Positions 8,918 through 18,500 of a stretch of 59,464 nt of DNA are shown here, one piece after another. The stretch lies in contig NZ_JAGBKM010000021.1 of the NCBI RefSeq assembly GCF_017498085.1, positions 1 to 59,464 of the forward strand, read 5' to 3'. The translations under genes were made by a program, and so were the position numbers. How positions within the stretch are numbered: the first letter of the stretch is position 1; every line of letters begins with the position of its first letter. Below the pieces are notes generated by a model. It saw only the letters and a list, made by a program, of their open reading frames with translations, was not told where the DNA came from and ran no database searches. The stretch comes from Psychrobacter coccoides. Lineage in GTDB: Bacteria; Pseudomonadota; Gammaproteobacteria; Pseudomonadales; Moraxellaceae.

Positions 8918-9069
8918 TAACAGGTACTTTGATACTCTCAACGTAGTTATTGCTAGGGTCTATTGCTCATTCAAAGATGGTATGAGCGTCAGCTGTTTTT
9001 AGACAATATGTATCGATACCTGGTCTGCCTAGACCCTACATAATAGCTAAAGTTTTTGGTAGGTATGAT

Positions 9070-9145
<76 letters not shown>

Positions 9146-9218
9146 ACGGAGGAGTGGTATTGTAAAAAAAAGACGCTATAAAAGCAATGCATAAAGACTT
9201 CATGCATAAGACACGTCG

Positions 9219-10055
9219 CTACTTTCCATTACTGAGTGCGTCTGCTATCTCTACATCCCCTTTGCTGGTCTGCTGTTCATCTTGCGCCTTGGTTTGTGAG
9301 CTTGGGTTAAACAAATCATCCAAGCTGTTTTTATAACCTTCGATATTATCATAGTCATATTGCTTTAAAATATCCTGCCCCATACTCGAGAGTAAGAAGT
9401 TTCGAAAGCTGATAGCAGCTGAATTATCCGTTAAAATTACACCATCAACGGTACTGTTATCTTTGAGTGCATAGCTAAAAGGTACCAGCTGGCGGGCTTC
9501 TTGATTGTCATTTTTAGCGACCGGCTGAGTATTGTCATTGTCGTTGCTGACTTTCTCTATTTTAAACTCATCCAGCACTATACTGTCATCCGCACGAGTG
9601 CCAGCATTCTTTTGATTCTGACTGTCGTTCAACAGCGTTTGTAGTGGTGATAAATGCGCTTTAGACAAGCTGTCATTGGCCATAATGATGTCGGGATTGA
9701 CAGAATAGCTTGGCCGTTGATGAGCAATATCATCCACGTCTGGTAGTCTCATTAAGACATTACTAGGTACATAGTGAGCGCTAACTTTTATATTTGGATG
9801 ACGCTTTTCAAAGCGGCTAATGACATCATCCAAAGGTGTCTTTAAGCCATTTTCTGCTTGCAAGTGGAGCACCTCAACAACACTATCATCTGCTTTGTTT
9901 TCATCATTGACCACTTTATTACTGCGCTCATTAAAGGTAATGGGCAGTGGATCTATGTTTTTTTGATTGTTGCCCCATAACCATAAAAAAGCCCCGATAA
10001 ATATGAGCAGTATCAGTAAGATTAGCATGGCCAATATAAGCTTATAGTCTTTCAT
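9219..10055 (-). CDS. Membrane-anchored molybdate-binding-protein-like (ModA-like) protein
   Basis: A 278-residue protein with one N-terminal membrane segment (about residues 5-26, LILAMLILLILLIFIGAFLW) and a periplasmic part. VVEVLHLQAENGLKTPLDDVI, then FEKRHPNIKV, PDIIMAND and PLQTLL resemble the first lobe of ModA-type solute-binding proteins. LVPFSYALKD, VDGVILTDNSAA and FRNFLLSSMGQDILKQYDYD match the ModA tail. Asp/Asn/Gln-rich linkers (about 140-180 and the C-terminus) are unusual, as is the uncleaved anchor in place of a signal peptide. No modB or modC is adjacent, so molybdate transport is doubtful. The ATG at 10055 starts at MKDYKL; a TTG 21 bases earlier is a weaker choice. The fold call is by motif only. 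Confidence 0.55.
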   Translation of the reverse strand: MKDYKLILAMLILLILLIFIGAFLWLWGNNQKNIDPLPITFNERSNKVVNDENKADDSVVEVLHLQAENGLKTPLDDVISRFEKRHPNIKVSAHYVPSNVLMRLPDVDDIAHQRPSYSVNPDIIMANDSLSKAHLSPLQTLLNDSQNQKNAGTRADDSIVLDEFKIEKVSNDNDNTQPVAKNDNQEARQLVPFSYALKDNSTVDGVILTDNSAAISFRNFLLSSMGQDILKQYDYDNIEGYKNSLDDLFNPSSQTKAQDEQQTSKGDVEIADALSNGK

Positions 10056-10134
10056 GATACAGGGCTCATTTATCAATTCGTTGTTAGGGCGGTTTTTGTA
10101 GAGACAAACGGTTTAGAGTATCACCGTGAATCAC

Positions 10135-10647
10135 TCAGTGTCTATTGAGCACTTCATTGGTCAGTTCTGTCAACATATCCGCAAAGATATCTGTACTTGC
10201 AGAAGAAGGTAGGTGTTCTGTGTCTGTTGCTACAACTACAGGCTGACTTGTCACGGTTCTTGCAGAGGAGGTAACAGGGCTACCTTCGAAAGTCGCAGGT
10301 GTTGCTGATTGGTGTGCGGCCAAAGGAGACTTGCCTTCGTTGAGCTGCTCTTTTAGCCATTCAAAACCATGAAACGCCCACCAAGATTCAAAGCGTGATA
10401 ATGTAACGCCTCGCACAGCGTCTGGCAAGTTTAGGGTGCGCAGTGTTTGCGCCAATATAGGGTCTGTAAGCACTTGATTGCGGCTCAGATACAGATGGTT
10501 GGTATCACCATCATAGGGTTGTCGGCGCAGCCATGCTGCATGATCGATTTTCATGCGTGGTAATTGCCACAGTTCACCACGAAAATACACGACATATTGG
10601 CGTCTTTCAGGATTGATAAAGATAGCATCTATTGGACGTAGTGGCAT
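10135..10647 (-). CDS. Conserved hypothetical protein
   Basis: A 170-residue protein I do not recognise. The N-terminal half is compact and basic, with repeated aromatic/Arg motifs (RQYVVYFRGELWQLPR, WLRRQPYDGD, FESWWAFHGFEWL). The C-terminal half is Ser/Thr/Ala-rich and probably disordered. There is no signal peptide or membrane segment from this start. The start is uncertain: ATG 10647 (MPLRPID) begins the ordered part, while in-frame ATGs at 10719 and 10731 add residues that look less like coding sequence. It lies 79 bases upstream of the ModA-like gene on the same strand. Confidence 0.55.
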   Translation of the reverse strand: MPLRPIDAIFINPERRQYVVYFRGELWQLPRMKIDHAAWLRRQPYDGDTNHLYLSRNQVLTDPILAQTLRTLNLPDAVRGVTLSRFESWWAFHGFEWLKEQLNEGKSPLAAHQSATPATFEGSPVTSSARTVTSQPVVVATDTEHLPSSASTDIFADMLTELTNEVLNRH

Positions 10648-10731
10648 AAATTCGGCGGTCTCGTTTTTTAAATTAAAGGCTAAGCAAATAGAAGTTGAAA
10701 AACCAAGACAAGACGACATTAGATGTCGCAA

Positions 10732-11088
10732 GCGCTCATAACGTCTCGGTAGCGTGCTGGTAAATTACTGTTATCAATGACACACTGTCTGTATAGAGCT
10801 ATAGTCGCCTATTGAGCGCCGCTGTCATCTTAGCAGAAATACATAACAGGTACGACTGCTAAGCATGAGCCATGAGATGGTATACATTCTACTTCCTACT
10901 TTTTATACTCTGTCTTTTTAAAATACTGATGTCGTATAGGGTGGTTTTTACTATTGTATCTCTCTATTTTACTGTAGTTAACTTTTTTATGATAAAACAC
11001 ATGTCTGACTGTTTTAACGGTTTAACGGTTGGCTTGTGATGCTTTTATTATTTTTGTTGTTTTTAATATTATCGCTAGAATACTGCTT
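10732..11088. other. AT-rich intergenic region upstream of recC
   Basis: About 350 bases between the divergent hypothetical gene and recC. It is AT-rich, especially 10900-11080, and presumably carries the promoter of the recCBD unit. A short tandem-like AACGGTTTAACGGTT lies near 11017-11031. No RNA gene or strong terminator was seen. Confidence 0.4.
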
Positions 11089-14000
11089 ATGTTTACCATT
11101 ATACAATCCCACCGTACCGAAAACCTTGTCGATCAGCTGCTTGTACAATACCAGTCCAAAAACCAACCGGTATTTGAGCCTTTTATCGTCATTGTACCGT
11201 CTATGGTACTCGGTGACTGGCTCGATAAGACCATCGCTAGCCGTGCTGGTATCAGCACCTTGGTACGCACGAAGTTTTGGGGCCAATATCAGTGGACGCT
11301 GATGCAAAATGTGTTGAGCTGTCATAACGCCTATTTATTGGCGAAAAGTCCTGAAGCAGTCCCCTTAAATGTGCCTGAGGTGGCAGTGTTGTCGCCGACA
11401 GTCATGCAGTGGCGTTTGTTTGGGTATTTGACTTATTACCAAGAGACCCTTACTGCAGATCAAGATCATCCTGTGTACCCCTTATTGGCATCTTTGATTG
11501 ATGAGTCGCAGGCGGGCGAAGCTCCGGATAAGGCGCAGCAGGATGCCCGAATCTGGCAGCTGGCAAGTGACTTAGCAAGGGTGTTTAACCGCTATCTTAC
11601 CCATCGTGAAGACTGGTTAGAGTTGTGGTCAAAAAACACGCCACTTAATGTGGAGAAGTTGATCGCAGATAAAGATGCGCTATCGTTGCGCTTTGATCAG
11701 TATGCTCGTGGTACGCCTGAGTGGTTGGTGGCACATTATGTCGAGTTAGAAGTTGCTCAGCGGTTTTTGTGGTCACAGTTGTTTGCTGATGTATACCAGT
11801 ACCGCAGTGCACTAGAAGATACGTTTTGGTCGGCATTGGCAGAAAACAAAGCAAATGAGCGCGCCCAATTGCCAAAGGTGCTCCGTATATTTACCATTCA
11901 GCAGCTGCCCCAGACGGAGCTGGATTTTTTGCAGCGATTGTCGCAGTACATGGATATCACCTTGCTCCACTATAATCCATCCAAGCTGTTTTGGGCTGAT
12001 ATCGTCGATAAGTCTTGGCTCCAGCGTCAGCAGATTATCAATCCTGAGAGTGTGTTTTTGCGTGACTATGGTCACAGCTTACTATCACGTTTGGGCAAAC
12101 AATCACGTGACACCTTTGCGATGCTTGCCAACTTATCGGGCAATGAGCACTATCAAGATGCGCTTGTGGCATGGCATGATGATTTTGATGATCATTCACA
12201 CAAAAATTCTTATGATGATCACAGCGTGGATAGCGACTCAGTACAAACCAATCCAAGCTTGCTACGACGTCTACAAAATGATGTGTTGATGCTTGACGAG
12301 CAGTCCACTCAGCAAGCGACAGCTGCCAAAGTATCAAAAGCGGTTGGCAGCCAAATAGAGCTCAGCTTTGAGGGAGGTGCTACCGACAGTTATGATGGAT
12401 CTCTTGATAAAACAAGCGCAGCGACAACTGATATGCCTTGGTATGAGGATGAAGCGTTAGAAAATAAACGCTTTGAAAAAGAGCGTCTGTGGGCCATGTC
12501 GTTACAAGATAATAGCCTAAGCATTCACTCTTGCCACAGTCTCCAGCGTCAGCTTGAAGTACTGCGTATCATGGTGGGGCGCTGGCTCAATGAACCTATC
12601 AAGCCCGGTGAAAAAAAGCGTCATATCTCTGATATTGTGGTGTTGCTGCCTGACGTGGAGCGTCATCATGCGCTTATCAGCGCTATCTTTGTAAGCGGGC
12701 GCGGGCAAGACGGTTTGACTTTACCTGCCAAGGTCACAGGCGTGGTCGATACCGACATCCGCCAGTTATGGGAAGCGATTACTGGGTTTTATAAGCTGTT
12801 AGGCAGTGACAGTGCTCGTTTTGAGGCCGCCGAAGTTTTAGATTGGTTGATGTTGCCCCCGCTGTTTGAGAGCTTTGGCCTGACTCATGAGCAGATGAGC
12901 CGAGGCTGTGATTTGCTGATTGAGGCCGGTTTTATCCGTGGTTTTGATGAGTGGCATCTTAAACAAACCCTAGATAAAAACGACTTTGATTATCGCTTTA
13001 GCTTTGCCCAGGCGCTTGATAGGTTGACGCTAGGGTTGGTCATGCCAGAGGCTGATATGAGTGACTGCTTATATCCATTAGCACCAAGCAGTTGGCCGAG
13101 TACGGCCTTACCAGAGATGAGCTTGCCGTTACCGAAAGTCAGCTTAGAGGATGCAATGATCGTTGAGGCGCTCTGTCGTATTTATACGGGCTTAAACGAT
13201 CGACGTGATGATCATATTAAAAAACTAAAAGCCGAGGAGTGGCTTGATCAGATTGAATCGCAAGTGATCCATCGTTATTTCGGTGATGTGGATCAAACCC
13301 GCACCATGCGAGCTATCTATAATGCGATGAACGGCTTTAAATCTAGCTTGCGTGCCAATCGCCATTACAAGCAGTATGCCAATATCGATAGTGCCAATAC
13401 AGCAGTCGAGCAAACGCTGGCAGGCGTTGAGCAATTGCCACTCAAGCTCAGTTTTATGTTGGACAGTATCGAAGGCGAGCTTGAGAGTCAGCAAGTCAGT
13501 GCTGAGCCAACAGGGGTGATTACTTTTGGGCGCTTTGGTGCCTTGCGCAATGTGCCATTTGAGCTAGTGGTTATGCTTAATATGAACCTCTCAGAGTTTC
13601 CAGATCGTGATCGAGATAATCGCTATGACCTGATGAAAGCTGCCATGGCACGCCGCGGTGATAGAGTAAGCGAGGATGATGACAATGGTGCATTTTTAGA
13701 TGCATTGCTGTGCGCTCGCAGTGCATGTTGGATATTTTATAATGGTCAAAGCCTGACGGACACTCACGAGCACCTGCCTGCCAATCCTGTCAGTGAGCTG
13801 TTGCAGTTTTTGCAAGGTGAGGTGCAGTGGCAAGTCAGTACTATAGAGAGCCTGCCTGCTCATATCGATACTACCAGTCAGCACCTTCAGCGTTACTTGC
13901 CTAAGCTCATCAAGCAGTGGCTGGTCACTGAGCATCCAGCGTTGCCGTTTCATGAAAGTTTATTTGAGACGCAAGTAGAAGATACTGTTGATTCCGATTC

Positions 14001-15564
14001 TTATATGACGCCACCAGAGGCCACAAAGACTACAAAGACTGATGCTGATTTAGCTCCAAGCGCTACTGACACCATGGATGAGTTAGACCTTGTGTTACAA
14101 AAAGCCATGCGCAAAACCAAGCTGGCACAAAAAAAGCAATTTCCACCTGCCCCGCTATGGCAGTCTGTGTTTGAGACCCTAAAGCAGCGCCTGCCACATC
14201 AGCAAACGCCCTTAGTGGGATTGCCGACAAAAGCACAATATGCCGCCATAGCACAGCTATTTGGTAATGGCTTAGGGCAACTTGGGCAAGCTGACCACCA
14301 AACCTTACATATATTGCTCGATATGTTGGGGTTGGCTGACAGTGGACTTACTACTCATGGTGTCGATAGCGTGTTTGATATCGGAGAGATAGATGTTGAA
14401 GGCGTACTTGCGTATCAAGTACGCCACCCTGCCAAAGCATTTTTGCGCACACAAAAGGTGTATATGATACAAGGCGAGGAAGCAAGGGAGCGGCAAGAGC
14501 CGCTGTTTTTGGACCATTTAACCACTTATCAGATCAAAGAATATTTAATCAATGAAATGGCCAACGGTGCAGATGCTGATACGGCTGAGCATGGAGAGCA
14601 AAATAACAGCTCGGTGCTGATGTACCAAAAGCTGATGCCAGCTGGGATTGCCCGCCAAACAACCTTACCCAATCAGCAACAAAAACTGCAGCAGCAATGT
14701 ATCGATTTTAAAGAGCAGCTCATAAACAATGGTGTTGATCAACGCATTGCCACTACTGAGCCTAGCGCCAATCAGCCAGATGAGAGGGTAGGCCTAAAAT
14801 TACTGACACCAACGATGGAACATCCAGTACAAATCGAGCTGGCAACAATGCTGAGCGAAGCCCATCCAGCAGCACTGGCATTACTTGAGCGCTTGCCAAA
14901 AGTTATAAAAATAAAAGGTGTGGTACCAAAAGTTAGGCAGCCACAGACGTCTACAAGCCATCATGACAGTCAGAGTCGTCAATCTGAATCGATGAGCTAT
15001 AGCGAGCAGTCACCTAAATACTGGTTAAATATACTGCCTAATTCCGCCAGTCCTAAGCATTTACTAAAGTTTTGGTTAGCGCATTTATATTGGCAAGTCG
15101 CCAGATGTACCAGCGCTGAGCAAGTAGCAGCCATTGATGGTGTGAGCATTTGGCGCTTTAATAAACCCAGCGGCAAGATCAAAAAGTATGAAAAAACAAC
15201 TGCCTTTAGGCTAAATCCTATCGCCTATGAAGAGGCAGTGGTTGAGCTGATAAAATGGGCGGTTTTTGCCAATTTGTCAGGTCAAGTACCCATGACTTTA
15301 TTGCCTGAGTATGCCCTTAATTTTGTTGATAAATGTAGCAAAGCAGAAGACAACACGTACTATCCAAAGCGAGCAGACTTCTCAGATTGGTTGCGACCCG
15401 GCTATCATGTCGATACCGTCTACGAGACATGCTCGCAGCACGCCATTTGGCAATACATACTGCGTGATCAAGATGCGTTTGCCGCACTATCTGATGCTTT
15501 GACTAGCTTAGCGCAGCCGCTATATGAGCCAATGTTTAATGCCTTAGAAAGCTTGGAGGGCTAA
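11089..15564 (+). CDS. recC: RecBCD exonuclease V gamma subunit RecC
   Basis: RecC is the inactive-helicase-like subunit that scans for Chi and holds the RecBCD enzyme together during double-strand-break repair. The protein begins MFTIIQSHRTENLVDQLL, the standard RecC N-terminus; upstream codons in the same frame (from 11029) encode hydrophobic non-family residues, so ATG 11089 is preferred. Conserved blocks include FIVIVPSMVLGDWL, FGRFGALRNVPFELVVMLNMNLSEFP and SIHSCHSLQRQLEVL. At 1,491 residues it is about 370 longer than E. coli RecC. The extra length includes an acidic, Ser/Asp-rich segment near residues 365-470 and Gln/Thr-rich linkers near 960-1010 and 1270-1300. recB follows after one base. 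These low-complexity insertions are probably solvent-exposed loops. Confidence 0.95.
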   Translation: MFTIIQSHRTENLVDQLLVQYQSKNQPVFEPFIVIVPSMVLGDWLDKTIASRAGISTLVRTKFWGQYQWTLMQNVLSCHNAYLLAKSPEAVPLNVPEVAVLSPTVMQWRLFGYLTYYQETLTADQDHPVYPLLASLIDESQAGEAPDKAQQDARIWQLASDLARVFNRYLTHREDWLELWSKNTPLNVEKLIADKDALSLRFDQYARGTPEWLVAHYVELEVAQRFLWSQLFADVYQYRSALEDTFWSALAENKANERAQLPKVLRIFTIQQLPQTELDFLQRLSQYMDITLLHYNPSKLFWADIVDKSWLQRQQIINPESVFLRDYGHSLLSRLGKQSRDTFAMLANLSGNEHYQDALVAWHDDFDDHSHKNSYDDHSVDSDSVQTNPSLLRRLQNDVLMLDEQSTQQATAAKVSKAVGSQIELSFEGGATDSYDGSLDKTSAATTDMPWYEDEALENKRFEKERLWAMSLQDNSLSIHSCHSLQRQLEVLRIMVGRWLNEPIKPGEKKRHISDIVVLLPDVERHHALISAIFVSGRGQDGLTLPAKVTGVVDTDIRQLWEAITGFYKLLGSDSARFEAAEVLDWLMLPPLFESFGLTHEQMSRGCDLLIEAGFIRGFDEWHLKQTLDKNDFDYRFSFAQALDRLTLGLVMPEADMSDCLYPLAPSSWPSTALPEMSLPLPKVSLEDAMIVEALCRIYTGLNDRRDDHIKKLKAEEWLDQIESQVIHRYFGDVDQTRTMRAIYNAMNGFKSSLRANRHYKQYANIDSANTAVEQTLAGVEQLPLKLSFMLDSIEGELESQQVSAEPTGVITFGRFGALRNVPFELVVMLNMNLSEFPDRDRDNRYDLMKAAMARRGDRVSEDDDNGAFLDALLCARSACWIFYNGQSLTDTHEHLPANPVSELLQFLQGEVQWQVSTIESLPAHIDTTSQHLQRYLPKLIKQWLVTEHPALPFHESLFETQVEDTVDSDSYMTPPEATKTTKTDADLAPSATDTMDELDLVLQKAMRKTKLAQKKQFPPAPLWQSVFETLKQRLPHQQTPLVGLPTKAQYAAIAQLFGNGLGQLGQADHQTLHILLDMLGLADSGLTTHGVDSVFDIGEIDVEGVLAYQVRHPAKAFLRTQKVYMIQGEEARERQEPLFLDHLTTYQIKEYLINEMANGADADTAEHGEQNNSSVLMYQKLMPAGIARQTTLPNQQQKLQQQCIDFKEQLINNGVDQRIATTEPSANQPDERVGLKLLTPTMEHPVQIELATMLSEAHPAALALLERLPKVIKIKGVVPKVRQPQTSTSHHDSQSRQSESMSYSEQSPKYWLNILPNSASPKHLLKFWLAHLYWQVARCTSAEQVAAIDGVSIWRFNKPSGKIKKYEKTTAFRLNPIAYEEAVVELIKWAVFANLSGQVPMTLLPEYALNFVDKCSKAEDNTYYPKRADFSDWLRPGYHVDTVYETCSQHAIWQYILRDQDAFAALSDALTSLAQPLYEPMFNALESLEG

Positions 15565-15565
15565 T

Positions 15566-18500
15566 ATGACAGACAAGACGATATCCCTAAATGCTAGTGA
15601 CGAGCGATTAGACCAAATACGAATAGACGAGCCGCGAGATGGTTTTGATAACCCCATGACCAAAGGTGCTGATATAGATAAAAGTACAGAGAAAAAATCA
15701 GCTAAAGATATCGACAAGGGCAGACCTAAAGAAGAGGTGACACCAGCGATCGACATCGCTTTGACAGGACAGCATCTCATCGAAGCGTCAGCGGGTACGG
15801 GCAAGACTTGGACATTGACGGGTATCGTGCTGCGCTTGCTGATTGAGGCACGGCGTGCACCTGAGCAAATCATCGCCACCACCTTTACCCGAGCGGCCGC
15901 AGCCGAGATGCGCCAACGTATTCATGACCGCTTGGTGGATTTTTATCAGCTGCTCCAGTGGGTCAATACTTTAAGTGCTGAGCCAAGCCATAAAGAGCAC
16001 CTATATCCTGCAGCGCTACAAGTCGTGCCTGCAAGTGATCAGGATAAGCAACCACAAGACAGCGATAAGACGATTAACCAAGACCTTGAATATGACAACA
16101 AGACGCTGGCAGAAAAGCGCTTGCAACTCAAAAAAATGCGTGAAAAATGGCTGATGACGCAGGCAGCTTATGCACGTTTGGATGAGACCATGCAAGATCC
16201 GGTTAATCTACACCTAATTGGCTACTTGCTCGACCATGTGCACAGCTATTCAATGGTAGAGGCCATTCGCCGTACCGCATTGGTACTGACCACACTGGAT
16301 AAGCTATTTGTCGGCACACTTGATAGCTTGGCACAAAAGTGGCTAGCAGAATACAGTAGTGAGACGGGCCATCAGCAGGGGATGGCTATCATAGAAGACA
16401 GTAGTATTGAGCAAGTGACGGACAGTATCATTCATGACGAGCTGCGCCAGTTTCAAAGCCGACTGTATCATGAGCAGCCCAAACTCTATGCTTTGCTAGA
16501 TCAACAAGGCAAGCTGACGACGGTTGGCGATCACAAAAGTTATGTGACTCGCTCGCTGAACTTTATCTCAGCGCCAATTGATGAGGTTCCCGTCAGTGAT
16601 TTTTCTTTTGCAGGTTATGAGCGGCTTATCCGCAGTATCATTGAGCGCAGCGACGAGCTAGATGGGTTCTTTCAGCCTGATGGCGAATATTATAAAGTTC
16701 CTAAGGGGCAGTTATTCAATAATAGAGGTGAGTGGCCAAAAATTATTCAAACATTAAAAGAGTCTGGTGTAGCAGCCTATGGCTTTATATCTAATAAGAG
16801 TAAAAAAACAAGTAAGCTGATTGAAGCTTTTTTAAAAACGGACAACATCGGCAGTCAGTTTCGTGTACCGCAAGATGGAAAAAGAATTAATTTAATATTT
16901 AATGAATTGCAGGTGGTACGTGACTTTAAGCGCTATATTGAAGAAAGTAACACACTAGAGAAGTACATCATCACAATCCTAGCCAATCTCAATCGCCACA
17001 TCGTGCTGGCGGTTCGTAACAGACTGCCGGTTATACTAGAAGAGCGCAAAGAGACGACCTTTAGTCTACAGATGGTACGGCTCAACCAAGCCTTAACGGG
17101 TAATCAGGGACCAAAGCTGGCACGTTATATCCGTCACCATTACCCAGTTGCCTTAATTGATGAGTCGCAAGATATCAATGGTGAACAGGCAACCATGATC
17201 GAAAGTATTTATTTGCCTAAGAAAAAACCGACGGACAGTGACAAACAGTCTACCAGTCATAAAACCCATCATGAGTTTGTATTGTTGGTTGGCGATCCCA
17301 AGCAGGCGATCTATGGGTTTCGAGGCGGTGATGTGGCCAACTATAACTATATGAAATCGCAGTTTAATAAAGACAGTCTGTGGACGCTTGATGTCAACCG
17401 TCGGTCCAACGCTGGCGTGATTGAAGCACTTAACTGTTGGTTTGGGATGCCGACAGCGACAACAGATAATAATAAGTTGGCACAACTGGGTACAGGCATT
17501 TATTACCAGCACATCAAAGCAGCAAAAACAGACAGTCAGCTGTCTTGGTTTGATGCCTCTCAATCTCATAATATAGATAGTCCATATTCAAGCCATAAGC
17601 TTATTACTGATGTGCTCTCTGCTCAGCCTGTCAGTGTACTGCATACACCCTATGACAAGGCGCTTGATTACGATGAGTATGAAGTTACGGCGCAGCATAT
17701 TGCCACATTACTCAACAGTCAGCAGACTTTACAAGATAAACCCATTGCGCCTAGTGATATCGGCGTGTTGGCCCGTACCAAAAAAGATCTAAAACGAGTG
17801 GAAGATGAACTGGTTAAGCTGGGTGTGCCGACTCTAACCACCAGTGACGTGAGTATTTTTGAGACCATCATGGCCGAGGATGTCGCTGCGCTGCTGAGTG
17901 CCATGCTTTATCCATATCGTCATGACATGGTTAATCGGGTATTGACCAGTCATATGTATGGCTTGAGCATCAAAGAGGTCAAAGCCATGATGGTGGATTA
18001 TGAGTCAGAGGTCGCTGAGCGTGATGACGCTTTAGATAATGGTGCTTTAGGTAATAGTATCGACAGCAGTGCTTTAACAGACAGCACGATGATCCGTCAT
18101 AACAAGAGCTACCAAGATTTTATCACTCATCTCAAACAAGGCGCTCAAAACTGGCAGCATTTTGGTATTTTATCGGCATTGCATTATTTATTGGACAAAA
18201 ATCCCATACAGCCTCAGGGCGTTTGGCAAGCGCTAGCAGCTCATCCTGAAGGTGATCGCCATATCATGGATTTGCGCCATGTGCTTGATGTCTTGGCGCA
18301 GTACGGTGTCGGTATGGGTGAGCACGAGTTATTGGCTTGGTTTAGACAGCACCTAGATGCAGCACCCAGTAGTGATTGGGCCAAGCAGTATCCGTTACCG
18401 ACAGAGTCAGGCGTCCAGCTGATGACCATTCATAAGTCTAAAGGATTGGAGTTCCCTATCGTCTACGTATTAGGGATGGGAGATGCCAGTCGCCAGTCAG

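Noticed and set aside
12170..12240. Short repeats of GATGAT/CATGAT type in recC as a regulatory repeat
   Set aside because: They encode the acidic His/Asp-rich loop and show no unit structure beyond codon bias.
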